This document shows positions 16,541 through 25,493 of a stretch of 36,996 nt of DNA, piece by piece. A model generated the notes under the pieces. That model was not told where the DNA came from and did not search any database. It saw only the letters and a program-made list of their open reading frames with translations. Made by a program: the position numbers and the translations under genes. Numbering within the stretch: position 1 is the stretch's first letter; each line of letters begins with the position of its first letter. The stretch comes from an uncultured Bacillota bacterium (GTDB taxonomy: Bacteria; Bacillota_I; Bacilli_A; RF39; UBA660), in NCBI GenBank assembly GCA_945867665.1, contig CAMBIR010000015.1, positions 1 through 36,996 on the forward strand. Direction: 5' to 3'.

Positions 16541-19084
16541 TTACTTCCCTTCTATATCATCTAGAAAATTATTGATAATGACCATTCTATCGTCAACTTC
16601 TTTTAATGATTCTTTATTGAGCATATCAAAACTTAATTGTTCTTGTTCTGGCTGTGGTTCTTCTACATATTCTAGATTACTAAATGATTCTTTGGATTGT
16701 TCTTGAGGAGATAAGTATGTATCTTTTATTTTATCTTTAACAACGAAAGAACCATTGCTGTATCTATCCATAATTGGGATATCTACTATTTTCATTTCTT
16801 TTTGGTATTTTTTGGTTACAACAACAACTTCTGTTTTGACATCTTCAACATAAGCGTCAACAATGTGGCTTGGATTACTTTTAATTTCTTTCATGAATAG
16901 TAGGCCACGATTTCCACGGGTACCCATATCAATTTCAGAGAAACGCATTCTTTTGGCAGTTCCTTTATCAGTAAATAAGGTGATATATTCGGCATTATTT
17001 TTAAATAATAAACCACTTACTACTTCATCATCTCTTAAGTTAATTGATTTTACCCCACTGGCTTTAATTCCTACTGGATTAATGTCTGATGTTTTATACC
17101 ATAATCCATAGCCTTTTTTAGTTACAACTAAGACATTCGTATCAACGCTATAAGTTACGTTTACTACTTCATCTTTATCTTTTAATTTCATCATATTAAT
17201 GGCTTTAGAATATCTACTTACTTTAAATTCTTTTAGTAGCGTTCTTTTTACCATTCCATTTTTAGTAAATGAAGTGATATAGATATTTTGATTAAAATCA
17301 TAAACGGGCATTGCATTTACTACATATTCATCTGGATTAACGGTAATAATATTGCTCATATGTTTGCCCATTTCTTTCCATTTTAAATCTGGTATTTCAT
17401 GGACAGGGATGTATAAGTAATTTCCTAAATTCGTAAATACAAGCAAGGTGTCTAGGGTGTTCATGTTGTAAAGGCCTACAATGTAGTCATTTTCTTTTAA
17501 GGTTAAATCTTCAAGGTTTGAGGCGGCATAACTTCTTAGGGAAGTTCTTTTAATGTATCCTTCATTTGTTACAACAACCATAACATCTTCTTTTGGAATC
17601 ATACTTGTTGCATCAATTTTAATTTCCGTAATTTCCTCTCTGATTTCGGTTTTTCTTGGGGTTGCATATTTATCTTTAATGCTCTTTAATTCTTTTATTA
17701 ATACTTGAATTAATACTTTTTCATCTGCTAAAATGGCTTCTAATTCTTTCATTTGGTCTAATAACTTTTTCATTTCTTCTTGTAAGGCAACAATATCTGT
17801 ATTGGTTAAGCGATAAAGTTGTAAGGTTACAATCGCGTCTGCTTGTTTTTCAGTAAAGTCATATTCTTTTACTAAGTTCTCAATCGCATTGGCTTTATTT
17901 TTTGAAGAACGAATGGTTTTGATGACTTCATCTAGGATAGAAATGGCTTTAATTAGACCTTCTACGATGTGATATCTTGCTTTAGCTGTTCTTAAATCAA
18001 ATTCACTTCTTTTTGTGATGACTTCTTTTTGATGGGCAATATAAGCATCTAGTATTCCGATAATTCCAAGTAACATTGGTCTTCTATTGACAATAACAAC
18101 ATTATTGAAGTTATAAGAGATTTGTAGTTCTGTATTTTTATATAGATAATTTAAGATATTCTCTGCATTGGCATCTTTTTTTAAGTCAATGGCAATTTGT
18201 AACCCGTCTTTATCCGATTCATCTCTTACTTCTAGGATACCATCTATTTTTTTCTCTAGACGAATCTCATCCATTTTTCGAACTAGTAAGGCTTTATTTA
18301 CTTCGTAAGGAATTTCGTGAACAATAATTTTATTTTTTTCTATTGTTACTTTTGATTTTAAGATAATTTTCCCACGTCCGGTTTGATAAGCACTTTTAAT
18401 GCCATCGATTCCTTCTAAAATTGCTCCGGTTGGAAAGTCTGGTCCTTTTATAAATTGCATGATTTCCTCTAAAGATGAGGATGGGTTATTTAATCTATCA
18501 ATGGTTGCATCAATAACCTCTCCTAGATTGTGAGGTGGGATATTGGTTGCATATCCTGCCGAAATACCGGTTGTTCCATTTACTAAAAGATTGGGAAAAC
18601 GGCTTGGTAGGACCGTTGGCTCTAATAGAGTATCGTCATAGTTTGGTGCCATCGTTACAGTATCTTTATCGATATCTTGTAGCATTACCCCGGCAATTTC
18701 TGAAAGTCTTGCTTCAGTATAACGACTGGCTGCAGCGGAGTCTCCATCAATTGAGCCATTATTTCCTTGCATATCGACAAATGGTTCTTTCATTTTCCAA
18801 TCTTGACTCATTCGAACGATTGCTTCATAAATAGAAGAGTCTCCATGTGGATGGTATTTACCCATAACATCTCCAACCGCACGAGCACTCTTTTTATAAG
18901 GTTTATCAAATGTATTTTTTTCTTTGTACATGGAATATAAAATTCTTCTTTGTACTGGTTTTAATCCATCTCGAACATCAGGGATTGCTCTATCTTGAAT
19001 GATATATTTAGAATAAGTTCCAAAGCGTTCTCCCATGATTTCTTCTAGTGAATAATCGTAAATTCTTTTTATTATGTCTTCCAT
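16541..19084 (-). CDS. parC: DNA topoisomerase IV subunit A
   Basis: An 847-residue type IIA topoisomerase A subunit that breaks and rejoins DNA to decatenate chromosomes together with ParE. Visible features: DGLKPVQRRILY, KSARAVGDVMGKYHPHGDSSIYEA (quinolone-determining region with Ser83, Ser84 and Glu87, all wild-type-like) and RYTEAR with catalytic Tyr122. ParC rather than GyrA is chosen because of MQGNNGSIDGDSAA and because the C-terminal GyrA-box position reads only GTRGNRG. Six beta-propeller-like repeats fill the C-terminal third. parE is not adjacent, although it often is in Firmicutes. The ribosome site GGTGAT is weak and close to the ATG. Confidence 0.88.
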   Translation of the reverse strand: MEDIIKRIYDYSLEEIMGERFGTYSKYIIQDRAIPDVRDGLKPVQRRILYSMYKEKNTFDKPYKKSARAVGDVMGKYHPHGDSSIYEAIVRMSQDWKMKEPFVDMQGNNGSIDGDSAAASRYTEARLSEIAGVMLQDIDKDTVTMAPNYDDTLLEPTVLPSRFPNLLVNGTTGISAGYATNIPPHNLGEVIDATIDRLNNPSSSLEEIMQFIKGPDFPTGAILEGIDGIKSAYQTGRGKIILKSKVTIEKNKIIVHEIPYEVNKALLVRKMDEIRLEKKIDGILEVRDESDKDGLQIAIDLKKDANAENILNYLYKNTELQISYNFNNVVIVNRRPMLLGIIGILDAYIAHQKEVITKRSEFDLRTAKARYHIVEGLIKAISILDEVIKTIRSSKNKANAIENLVKEYDFTEKQADAIVTLQLYRLTNTDIVALQEEMKKLLDQMKELEAILADEKVLIQVLIKELKSIKDKYATPRKTEIREEITEIKIDATSMIPKEDVMVVVTNEGYIKRTSLRSYAASNLEDLTLKENDYIVGLYNMNTLDTLLVFTNLGNYLYIPVHEIPDLKWKEMGKHMSNIITVNPDEYVVNAMPVYDFNQNIYITSFTKNGMVKRTLLKEFKVSRYSKAINMMKLKDKDEVVNVTYSVDTNVLVVTKKGYGLWYKTSDINPVGIKASGVKSINLRDDEVVSGLLFKNNAEYITLFTDKGTAKRMRFSEIDMGTRGNRGLLFMKEIKSNPSHIVDAYVEDVKTEVVVVTKKYQKEMKIVDIPIMDRYSNGSFVVKDKIKDTYLSPQEQSKESFSNLEYVEEPQPEQEQLSFDMLNKESLKEVDDRMVIINNFLDDIEGK

Positions 19085-19226
19085 AGCATCACCATGTTAT
19101 AAGTCTATCATAAATTATTTTTATTGGCAAGGAAATTAACATCTTTTTCTTATAATTAACTTAGGGTAATCTTTGATATAGGAGGAAAATACTGAATAAT
19201 ATTCTTCCCTAAAGAAAAAAAGATAC

Positions 19227-19243
19227 TAGATAAAAATCATCTA
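19227..19243 (-). terminator. Short hairpin after the anchored-protein cluster
   Basis: TAGAT (19227-19231) pairs with ATCTA (19239-19243), followed on the minus strand by GTATC and a T-run at 19213-19220. It lies 27 bases past the stop at 19270. The stem is short. Confidence 0.4.
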
Positions 19244-19269
19244 TTAATATAATTTTATATTTACATATT

Positions 19270-20259
19270 TTAATAAATAGCCACTTTTGAAACATATCCT
19301 TTTTCGTTATAGATAATATTAAAATTAGACCATTTTTCTCCATTTGGAGTAACGTATACTGTATTACTTTCAACAAGTTTAACTATATTGGAAAAATCAT
19401 TTTTACTAGTATATTCTTTATCATTGTATACAACTATAATTTTGTTATCACTATTATCATTATAATCTGCAATATCATTTAAATAAGATTCAATACTTCT
19501 AACCGAAACAACTCCATCAGGTATTACAATAAAAGAATTAATAATCCAATTATTATTTTCTTTTATTACTGAATACGATAAAACTTCAGATTCATTTACA
19601 ATATCGGAGCCTTTTTCAAAATAACCAACATTTGCAACTACATCGATTTTATTTTTATTATAGTTTACTATTCTATAATTACTATCATTCTTTTCATACA
19701 TAATGAATCCATGATCTTTATTGGAGTTTTTACAATATAATTTTCCATCTTTTTCTAAATAAATCTCATAGATATATTTTCCATTTTTATAAGCATATGC
19801 CCCAGAATTTGTTTTATAGTACTTATTAATTAAATTTTCTGACATAAATGATTTAAAATAATTATTTAATTCTTCAATAGTTTTGAAGTCTTGTGAAACA
19901 TCATATTTATGAATCGACTGCATCCCAGTTTCTTCATAAGGAATAAAATCTTCTTCGTTATTCCATTTCATATTTTCTCCACAAAACACCCATGATGAAT
20001 TGAAAGAATATAAATTCTTATATAATTTATCCCCAAGATTTTCAGCAATTTTTTTCATATCATTAGGAATAGTTTGATTTGATATAGAATCATCTGATGC
20101 TTTATTATCTTTAGATATAAAAGTATTTTGATCAGAATTATTAATTCCCTTACTATTAAACTTAATTGTATCTGTTGCAAATAAAACACATAGTACTGCT
20201 AATATTATAATAATTACTCCCATTAATATAATAACTATTTTATTATTCTTTTTTTCCAT
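19270..20259 (-). CDS. Membrane-anchored exported protein of unknown function
   Basis: A 329-residue protein. The N-terminus MEKKNNKIVIILMG continues into a membrane helix (about 8-29) and is nearly the same as in the next two genes upstream. The rest should lie outside the cell: a Ser/Asn-rich linker (30-65) and a two-part domain with FKTIEELNNYFKSFMSENLINKYY (about 127-150), a pattern seen in exported proteins that fold like the cell-wall DL-endopeptidase inhibitor IseA (weak resemblance). Two Cys (near 92 and 175) could pair. There is no lipobox Cys after the helix. AGAGGT precedes the ATG; the gap to the upstream gene is 29 bases, so they are probably one transcript. Confidence 0.65.
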   Translation of the reverse strand: MEKKNNKIVIILMGVIIIILAVLCVLFATDTIKFNSKGINNSDQNTFISKDNKASDDSISNQTIPNDMKKIAENLGDKLYKNLYSFNSSWVFCGENMKWNNEEDFIPYEETGMQSIHKYDVSQDFKTIEELNNYFKSFMSENLINKYYKTNSGAYAYKNGKYIYEIYLEKDGKLYCKNSNKDHGFIMYEKNDSNYRIVNYNKNKIDVVANVGYFEKGSDIVNESEVLSYSVIKENNNWIINSFIVIPDGVVSVRSIESYLNDIADYNDNSDNKIIVVYNDKEYTSKNDFSNIVKLVESNTVYVTPNGEKWSNFNIIYNEKGYVSKVAIY

Positions 20260-20288
20260 TTTAAAATACCTCTTTCTTTGATTTTTTA

Positions 20289-21110
20289 TTATTTAATTTT
20301 ATATTGATCATTTAAGTAAGGATTAATATCATTTTTAGAAATATCAATAAATTTACTTCCCTCTGCTCCACAAGCAAGAGAATATTTTGGAAAAATTACT
20401 TTGATTCCATCTTTAGTAAAATACCAATTTCCATCTTTATTTAATTCTGTTTTTACTCTATCTTTCCAATCTTCTTCAAGACATGAAGATTCAGTATTAT
20501 TTTTTTCAATTTGAGTGATGCTTTGATTATAAATATAATCAAAAACTCCCGTTCCAAGATCAGTTAATTTTAATAAATTTCCAGTAGTGGCATCAAAATT
20601 ATATCCTTCATTATTATCCCAAGGAACTCCTCCAAAACTACCTACTGTATTTACGATAAAAGTTAATCGATTATTTGTAACTTCACCTGTTTCAATTAAA
20701 TAGTTTACTCCTAATCCAGTGGATGGATTTTCATTACTCTCGTTTGCTACCTTTTTTATATCTTCCCACATTTTATCTGATATTTCATTTAACTTATTTT
20801 CGATTAAAGATGCTGCATTAGGATTATTTTTATTTTCGATAGTAATCACATTTCTTTTATTGTTAGTGTTTTCAATATCTTCTTTATTTTTGGTTGTATA
20901 AGTTTCTTCCTTATAATTAATTGTATATGAATTTGTGTTTTTCTCTTCTTTAGATTGATTATTGTTATTTGTTTTATTGTTTATCTTATCTTGATTTGAA
21001 TTATTATTTAGTGTTATCTTATTTGTTGCAAATAAGACACACAATACTAAAAGTACTCCTATAATTATTCCCATTAATATTATAATTATTTTATTATTTT
21101 TCTTTTCCAT
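20289..21110 (-). CDS. Membrane-anchored protein with DUF4163/DUF3298 (RsiV/PdaC-like) domain
   Basis: A 273-residue protein. MEKKNNKIIIILMG leads into a membrane helix (8-29), followed by an Asn-rich linker and an extracellular domain. The domain pattern (FIVNTVGSFGGVPWDNNEGYNFDATTG, then KLTDLGTGVFDYI, then WYFTKDGIKVIFPKYSLACGAEG) fits the DUF4163-DUF3298 arrangement of the lysozyme-sensing anti-sigma factor RsiV and the deacetylase PdaC. No catalytic domain and no anti-sigma N-terminus are present, so a binding or sensing role is more likely (inference). GGAGTG lies seven bases before the ATG. The 60 bases upstream closely resemble those upstream of the next gene, pointing to tandem duplication. 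Confidence 0.7.
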   Translation of the reverse strand: MEKKNNKIIIILMGIIIGVLLVLCVLFATNKITLNNNSNQDKINNKTNNNNQSKEEKNTNSYTINYKEETYTTKNKEDIENTNNKRNVITIENKNNPNAASLIENKLNEISDKMWEDIKKVANESNENPSTGLGVNYLIETGEVTNNRLTFIVNTVGSFGGVPWDNNEGYNFDATTGNLLKLTDLGTGVFDYIYNQSITQIEKNNTESSCLEEDWKDRVKTELNKDGNWYFTKDGIKVIFPKYSLACGAEGSKFIDISKNDINPYLNDQYKIK

Positions 21111-21174
21111 TTTTCCACTCCATCTATTTTAAAAATAACATTAAAAACAATTAATTAATATATTAATTTAAATT

Positions 21175-21642
21175 TTAATTTTTTTGATATATAACTGTTT
21201 GGTCTTCTAAATCTATTAATTGGTTATCAGATAATTTAAATGTCATCATTTCATCACAAGCATACTTTCCATCAATGCATTCTGAACCATCCTGAGTCTT
21301 TGCTTTTAGTGTTAAAATTATTTTGTTATTTTCCAAAACGTACGTTCCTGTATAATATATTACAGGTGCGCCATCATAAGTATCAACTGAATTAGAAACA
21401 TTTATCATATATGATACTTCGTTATTATTAGAAAATGTTATTTCATAAATTCTATATGTACCTTCAGCTATATTTACAGAATATTTATACGAACCAAATA
21501 TTTCATTTTTATTTTTTTCTTCAATAATATCTCTAGTATCATTATCTCCTTTCACTTCATTGCTATCATCATTATTAAATGTTATTGTTCCAGTTGCAAA
21601 CAATACACACAATACTGCTAGTATTATTATAATTATTCCCAT
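21175..21642 (-). CDS. Membrane-anchored small exported protein, start codon degraded
   Basis: At least 155 residues: a membrane helix with LMGIIIIILAVLCVLFATG, then a compact beta-rich domain (GTYRIYEITFSN, YYTGTYVLENNKIILTLKA, one Cys pair ECIDGKYAC) that I cannot name. The frame stays open upstream of the ATG at 21642. Twelve extra codons encode IKRSNNGVIITL, which aligns without gaps with MEKKNNKIIIIL of the neighbouring paralog, but the codon at the start position (21676-21678) is ATA, seven bases after GGAGTG. So either ATA is used, or the gene lost its start and relies weakly on the ATG at 21642, which has no ribosome site. First of three tandem paralogs. Confidence 0.6.
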   Translation of the reverse strand: MGIIIIILAVLCVLFATGTITFNNDDSNEVKGDNDTRDIIEEKNKNEIFGSYKYSVNIAEGTYRIYEITFSNNNEVSYMINVSNSVDTYDGAPVIYYTGTYVLENNKIILTLKAKTQDGSECIDGKYACDEMMTFKLSDNQLIDLEDQTVIYQKN

Positions 21643-21781
21643 TAGTGTGATGATTACTCCATTATTACTCCTTTTTATTTTTCTTCACTCCTTTCTATTT
21701 TAATAATAACATAAAATACTAAATTAGTATATTAATTTAAATATTTAGTTATTTTCTACAAATTGATGTAAAGAAAAAAAG

Positions 21782-21799
21782 CAGAGAAATAAATCTCTG
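21782..21799 (-). terminator. Terminator of the S51 peptidase gene
   Basis: CAGAGA (21782-21787) pairs with TCTCTG (21794-21799) around AATAAA, followed on the minus strand by a run of seven T. It lies about 130 bases after the stop at 21933. Confidence 0.6.
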
Positions 21800-21868
21800 A
21801 TTTTGAATAAATAATATAATATTATTATCTATTTGTAAATTAACCTTACTTTATTTATGGTTTTGTGT

Positions 21869-21885
21869 AGCCTACACGTTGTCTA
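21869..21885. repeat. Direct repeat A flanking the peptidase gene
   Basis: AGCCTACACGTTGTCTA matches 14 of 17 bases with AGCCTACCTGTTGCCTA at 22742-22758, in the same orientation, 873 bases apart, one on each side of the S51 peptidase gene. Confidence 0.5.
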
Positions 21886-21932
21886 TATAGCAAGTTTCAT
21901 ACGTCCTTAGCAATATCTTAGTAATTTTCTAC

Positions 21933-22694
21933 CTATTTCATTTTTTTATCTTCAATTACATTATTTATTATAATATTACTTCCATTTTTACAAATATATC
22001 TAATATTACCATTATGAATTAAATATGTTTCACCATATATTGTAGCAATATCATTATTATCTATAAAAATATGACTTCCATTGCATTGACCATATATAGA
22101 TCGATTGAATGATTCTTTTATGATTGCATCTCTTTGATATTTTTCATTATCATCAAAGTTTAAAGTGTCATAAACAAAATGTGGTTCGATATTTATATTT
22201 GTAAGACCTAATCCGTCATAAAAAACCGGTTCTGAATTTTCTTGTTCTTCTGGACTATTAAAAACTTTATCAGCCATATTAATTGCACCTGCACTTTGTC
22301 CAATAACAAGTCCTTGATAATTTTTTAATAATTCTTTCAAATTTATTTCTATAAAAAATTCATGTTGCTTATATGTATCTCCACCACATAAGAAAACTAA
22401 ACTCGCATCCATTATATATTCATCAGCGCTTTTTCTATTTTCTCCATCAAGCACTAAATACTCATCAAAATTTATACCTACCATCTTCATACTATCAAAC
22501 AAGATATTCGCATAAACCAATACATTTTCATGAGAATTGTCCATGTTTGATGCAACGAATACTATTTTCTTGTAATCTTTTAAACTACTTTTTATTTGAT
22601 CAACTATTCCATTAGAGTTATCCATAGGATGAGCTATTTTTTGACCATCACGTTTTTCATAATTATTAAAGTCGCTAGCTAAAATTCTTATCAT
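21933..22694 (-). CDS. Peptidase S51 family protein (dipeptidase E-like)
   Basis: A 253-residue protein of the class I glutamine-amidotransferase-like fold with a Ser nucleophile. FLCGGDTY (101-108) precedes the nucleophile elbow LVIGQSAGAINM with Ser134, and EPHF supplies His172, as in peptidase E (Ser-His-acid), which cleaves Asp-X dipeptides, and in related cyanophycinase-type enzymes. The N-terminal strand layout (KIVFVASNMDNS) is typical. No signal peptide, so cytoplasmic. The start follows GTGGTAAG and an extended -10 promoter. The gene is alone between two copies of a 17-base direct repeat and has its own terminator, so it may be a laterally gained cassette (inference). Confidence 0.8.
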   Translation of the reverse strand: MIRILASDFNNYEKRDGQKIAHPMDNSNGIVDQIKSSLKDYKKIVFVASNMDNSHENVLVYANILFDSMKMVGINFDEYLVLDGENRKSADEYIMDASLVFLCGGDTYKQHEFFIEINLKELLKNYQGLVIGQSAGAINMADKVFNSPEEQENSEPVFYDGLGLTNINIEPHFVYDTLNFDDNEKYQRDAIIKESFNRSIYGQCNGSHIFIDNNDIATIYGETYLIHNGNIRYICKNGSNIIINNVIEDKKMK

Positions 22695-22714
22695 CTTACC
22701 ACTTTCTACTCATA

Positions 22715-22742
22715 ATTATATCATGCATTTCCCAATTTTACA
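22715..22742 (-). promoter_or_regulatory. Promoter of the peptidase gene, extended -10
   Basis: On the minus strand TGATATAAT includes TATAAT at 22715-22720, with TGTAAA (22737-22742) 16 bases upstream. The direct repeat at 22742-22758 begins directly at the -35. Confidence 0.5.
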
Positions 22743-22758
22743 GCCTACCTGTTGCCTA
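22742..22758. repeat. Direct repeat B flanking the peptidase gene
   Basis: AGCCTACCTGTTGCCTA, the partner of 21869-21885. It abuts the -35 region of the peptidase promoter, so it could also be a regulator site. CTACTTGTAG next to it (22756-22765) is a small inverted repeat. Confidence 0.5.
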
Positions 22759-22809
22759 CTTGTAGACTACGACACTAGTTTTACACATAAATCTACTAGC
22801 TTAATATAC

Positions 22810-22837
22810 AAAAAAGCCCATAAATACGGACTTTTTT
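22810..22837 (-). terminator. Terminator of the rplM-rpsI operon
   Basis: On the minus strand AAAAAAGTCC pairs with GGGCTTTTTT (22810-22819 and 22828-22837, one G-U pair), ending in a T-run 22 bases past the rpsI stop. Confidence 0.85.
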
Positions 22838-22859
22838 GAAACATCGAAATAAATATTTT

Positions 22860-23279
22860 CTATCTCTTTGAGAACTGAGGTGCACGACGAGCTGCTTTTA
22901 ATCCTGGTTTCTTTCTTTCTTTTGCACGTGAATCTCTTGTGATGAAACCATTTCTCTTTAAGATTGCACGGTAAGAATCTTCTTTACCAGCATTATCTTT
23001 ATCATACTCTAATAAAGCTCTAGCGATACCTAAACGGATTGCTCCAGTTTGTCCACTGTATCCACCACCACGAACATTTACAATTACATCAAATGTTTCT
23101 TTATTATCAGTAACTTCTAATGGTTGCATTAAATCCATTACTAATACTTCATGAGGAAAATATTCATGAACATCTCTTCCATTTACTGTAATATTTCCTT
23201 TTCCTGGAATTAATGTTACTCTAGCACTTGAACTTTTTCTTCTTCCTGTTCCGTAAAATTTTCTTTCCTTATTTGCCAT
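22860..23279 (-). CDS. rpsI: 30S ribosomal protein S9
   Basis: A 139-residue S9. [19 protein letters not shown] at the N-terminus, [21 protein letters not shown] in the middle and the basic C-terminal tail ending SKR, which reaches the ribosomal P site, are diagnostic. AGGAGG lies eight bases before the ATG, inside the end of rplM; the reading frames overlap by 11 bases. The usual Firmicute rplM-rpsI order is kept, and a clear terminator follows. Confidence 0.97.
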   Translation of the reverse strand: MANKERKFYGTGRRKSSSARVTLIPGKGNITVNGRDVHEYFPHEVLVMDLMQPLEVTDNKETFDVIVNVRGGGYSGQTGAIRLGIARALLEYDKDNAGKEDSYRAILKRNGFITRDSRAKERKKPGLKAARRAPQFSKR

Positions 23280-23721
23280 TCTTTGTTCCTCCTAATGTGA
23301 TTAATTTAGGTTGTTGTGCAGTATGTGGATGTTCACTTCCTGCATATACATGTAATTTCTTATACATTTGTCTTCCAAGTCTTCCTTTTGGAAGCATTCC
23401 TTTGATTGCTCTTTCCATCATTTCTTCTGGATAGTTTGCTTTCATTTCTTTAGCTGTTCTTTCTCTTAATCCTCCAACGTATCTAGAGTGATCATAATAT
23501 TTTTTGTCTTCTAATTTGTTACCAGTTAATAATACTTCACTAGCATTAATAATGATAATATTGTCTCCACAGTCAACGTGTGGTGTGTAAGTTGCTTTGT
23601 GTTTTCCTCTTAACATTGTAGCAGCTTTTGAAGCAACGCGTCCAAGTGGCATATCTTTAGCGTCAATTACATACCAGTCGCGAACAACGTTTTCTTTTGT
23701 TTGCATAAAAGTTGTTTTCAT
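23269..23721 (-). CDS. rplM: 50S ribosomal protein L13
   Basis: A 150-residue L13. [43 protein letters not shown] and [19 protein letters not shown] are the family signatures. The last dozen residues ([12 protein letters not shown]) run past the usual HPHxAQxP end and overlap the start of rpsI. Expression is probably controlled by the leader RNA at 23722-23806, driven by a consensus promoter. GGAGAAG precedes the ATG. Confidence 0.97.
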   Translation of the reverse strand: MKTTFMQTKENVVRDWYVIDAKDMPLGRVASKAATMLRGKHKATYTPHVDCGDNIIIINASEVLLTGNKLEDKKYYDHSRYVGGLRERTAKEMKANYPEEMMERAIKGMLPKGRLGRQMYKKLHVYAGSEHPHTAQQPKLITLGGTKNGK

Positions 23722-23806
23722 TTTTTCTTCTCCTTTATATTTTTTCGTTTACTTTAATTAAGGTTGTGTTCCCAATACAACATTAATCAAAATAGAAAAT
23801 GTACCG
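23722..23806 (-). promoter_or_regulatory. Leader RNA of rplM-rpsI (L13-leader-like)
   Basis: About 85 transcribed bases before rplM contain a stem formed by TTAA-G-GTTGT (23758-23767) and ACAAC-A-TTAA (23777-23786) around the loop bases GTTCCCAAT (23768-23776, plus strand). Firmicute rplM genes often carry an autoregulatory L13 leader at this place. Assignment to that family is by position and shape only. Confidence 0.6.
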
Positions 23807-23812
23807 ATTATG

Positions 23813-23841
23813 ATTATAGGCGAAAATCATTTTTTTGTCAA
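23813..23841 (-). promoter_or_regulatory. Consensus promoter of rplM-rpsI, TTGACA-17-TATAAT
   Basis: Perfect -35 (23836-23841) and -10 (23813-23818) with 17-base spacing on the minus strand, as expected for a ribosomal protein operon. Confidence 0.9.
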
Positions 23842-23871
23842 TAATTTAGAAACATTTTTAGAAAAAATTAA

Positions 23872-25095
23872 CTATTGGTGATTAGAGGGTGTATTATCTT
23901 TGTGTTCTATTTTTGTCCAAGTTACATTTTTGGTTGTAAAGGCTTTGAAGGCACATGATAAGTAAGATAGTAAATAGATTGGATTAAAGAGAATGGCTTT
24001 GATTTGGCTTGTTTTAGTAAGAGAGAGTTTATGATTTTCTTTCTTTATTATATAGATGGTTATGACTAGGAGAATAAGATAGACACCTATTATTGTTAAA
24101 ATTAGAGGGAGAATACTTATTTTTTTTGAAAGATAGTTTAATATTTGTTTTACTAAGAAAAGGATAAATCCTATTAATAGAGAAATAATGGGATAGATTC
24201 CTACTATCTCTAAGAGGATTGAAGGTTTATTTTTAGGGTTATCTTTTAATTTTTGAGTAAGAAGAGGTAAGTATTTTTTGCGTGCCTCAAAATAACCTTT
24301 TATCCATCTTATCCTTTGGGTTTTTGTTACTTTGTATGTTGTTGGTTGTTCATCAAAAAGAAGGGCTTTATCGTTATAGTGCATACTAAGGTGATGGAGG
24401 GAGGCATAGAGGGTTAATTCATAGTCTTCTGTTAAAGTATGGAAAGGATAACCTTGCCACTTATCGATAAGTTCTCCTGTGACATAGAAACCTGTCCCAC
24501 TTAAAGTTAGGGCGTTATTCTTCTTTTGGCGTCTTTGGTTAGAGAGTGTATTAATCATAGAAAAAGTTAAAGCAGAACAACTTGCGATTACATTGGCATT
24601 TCCATTTTTACAATTTCTGTAGCCAAGACCGATGTCGTATCCTTCAAGATAAGTCTTGGTCATTTGTTCAAAATAGTTATTATCTAGAACATTATCTGCA
24701 TCAAAGATAAAATAAGCATCATACTTTTTATGGAGAATTTGTTGAATGGCTTCATCTAGTGCATAGCCTTTTCTTTGGTGAGAGAGATTGGTTCGAAAGA
24801 GAATGTTAGCTTGATATTTCTTAACAATACTTACTGTTTTATCTTTTTTCTCTTCAACAATGACATAGACATTAGAAAAAGGAATAGGCATGGTTTGATT
24901 TTTTAGGCTGATAAGTAGGTTTTCAATAACGCGTGATTCATCTCTTGCGGGAATTAGGATGCAAAAGTTAGGTGGAGAAGATTTTTTGGTTAGTTTGGGG
25001 AACTGGTCTTTTGTGTGCATGCTTAAAAATAGATATAAAAAGATTCCTAGCAAAATCAAAATTAGAGAAATTATATTTAGAATTAATGTTAACAT
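23872..25095 (-). CDS. Membrane glycosyltransferase family 2 (processive type)
   Basis: A 407-residue enzyme. One N-terminal membrane helix (about 1-25) is followed by a GT2 catalytic domain (FCILIPARDESRVIENLLISL; FDADN as the D-x-D metal site near 134-138; GTGFYVTGELI; TEDYELT as the acceptor-side ED; QRIRWIKG as the QxxRW product-binding motif), then two C-terminal membrane helices (about 300-350). QxxRW points to a processive polysaccharide synthase of the HasA/IcaA kind using a UDP-sugar at the membrane. It starts two bases after the stop of the small membrane protein upstream, so the pair is coupled. Polymer identity is unknown. Confidence 0.85.
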   Translation of the reverse strand: MLTLILNIISLILILLGIFLYLFLSMHTKDQFPKLTKKSSPPNFCILIPARDESRVIENLLISLKNQTMPIPFSNVYVIVEEKKDKTVSIVKKYQANILFRTNLSHQRKGYALDEAIQQILHKKYDAYFIFDADNVLDNNYFEQMTKTYLEGYDIGLGYRNCKNGNANVIASCSALTFSMINTLSNQRRQKKNNALTLSGTGFYVTGELIDKWQGYPFHTLTEDYELTLYASLHHLSMHYNDKALLFDEQPTTYKVTKTQRIRWIKGYFEARKKYLPLLTQKLKDNPKNKPSILLEIVGIYPIISLLIGFILFLVKQILNYLSKKISILPLILTIIGVYLILLVITIYIIKKENHKLSLTKTSQIKAILFNPIYLLSYLSCAFKAFTTKNVTWTKIEHKDNTPSNHQ

Positions 25096-25097
25096 AC

Positions 25098-25493
25098 TTA
25101 CTCACACCTTTTTTTATAGTTCATATTGGGATAAGCTTTTTTTAATACTTCATCTGGATATATTTTATCACAAATGGCGCCAATTTTCGTCATTGGTGGG
25201 TATCCTTTTCGGCGATGATTTTGGCGGATTAGCACTATCCAGGAGATAAGGGCGTCTAAAGTGATTAGAATAAGAAGAATAAAAAGAATAGCACCAAAGC
25301 CATATATCATATTCACCTGTCCATAGATTACTGCCGTTCTTGAGGGAATCTGAATTTCTTTTGTATGTTGGTAGTAACGAATAACATATTGAACTTGCTC
25401 AAATAAAGAACCAAAGATAGAAAAAATGAAAAAGATAAGAAATAATTTTTTCCAAGATAGATTTTTAAAAATAGAAATTTTTTTATTTGACAT
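25098..25493 (-). CDS. Short CmpB-type membrane protein (putative ABC transporter permease family)
   Basis: A 131-residue protein with two hydrophobic helices (about 16-36 and 60-95). FSIFGSLFEQVQYVIRYYQHTK and IYGFGAILFILLI resemble the N-terminal part of the CmpB-type 'putative ABC transporter permease' family, and the end (DKIYPDEVLKKAYPNM) resembles its C-terminal tail. It is shorter than the usual members, as if the middle helices were missing. It stops two bases before the glycosyltransferase gene, so the two likely work together at the membrane. The resemblance was judged by eye only. Confidence 0.6.
   Translation of the reverse strand: MSNKKISIFKNLSWKKLFLIFFIFSIFGSLFEQVQYVIRYYQHTKEIQIPSRTAVIYGQVNMIYGFGAILFILLILITLDALISWIVLIRQNHRRKGYPPMTKIGAICDKIYPDEVLKKAYPNMNYKKRCE

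Noticed and set aside
16541..19084. Assignment as gyrA
   Set aside because: NNGSIDGDSAA next to the catalytic region and the degenerate GyrA box favour parC; a phylogeny would settle it.
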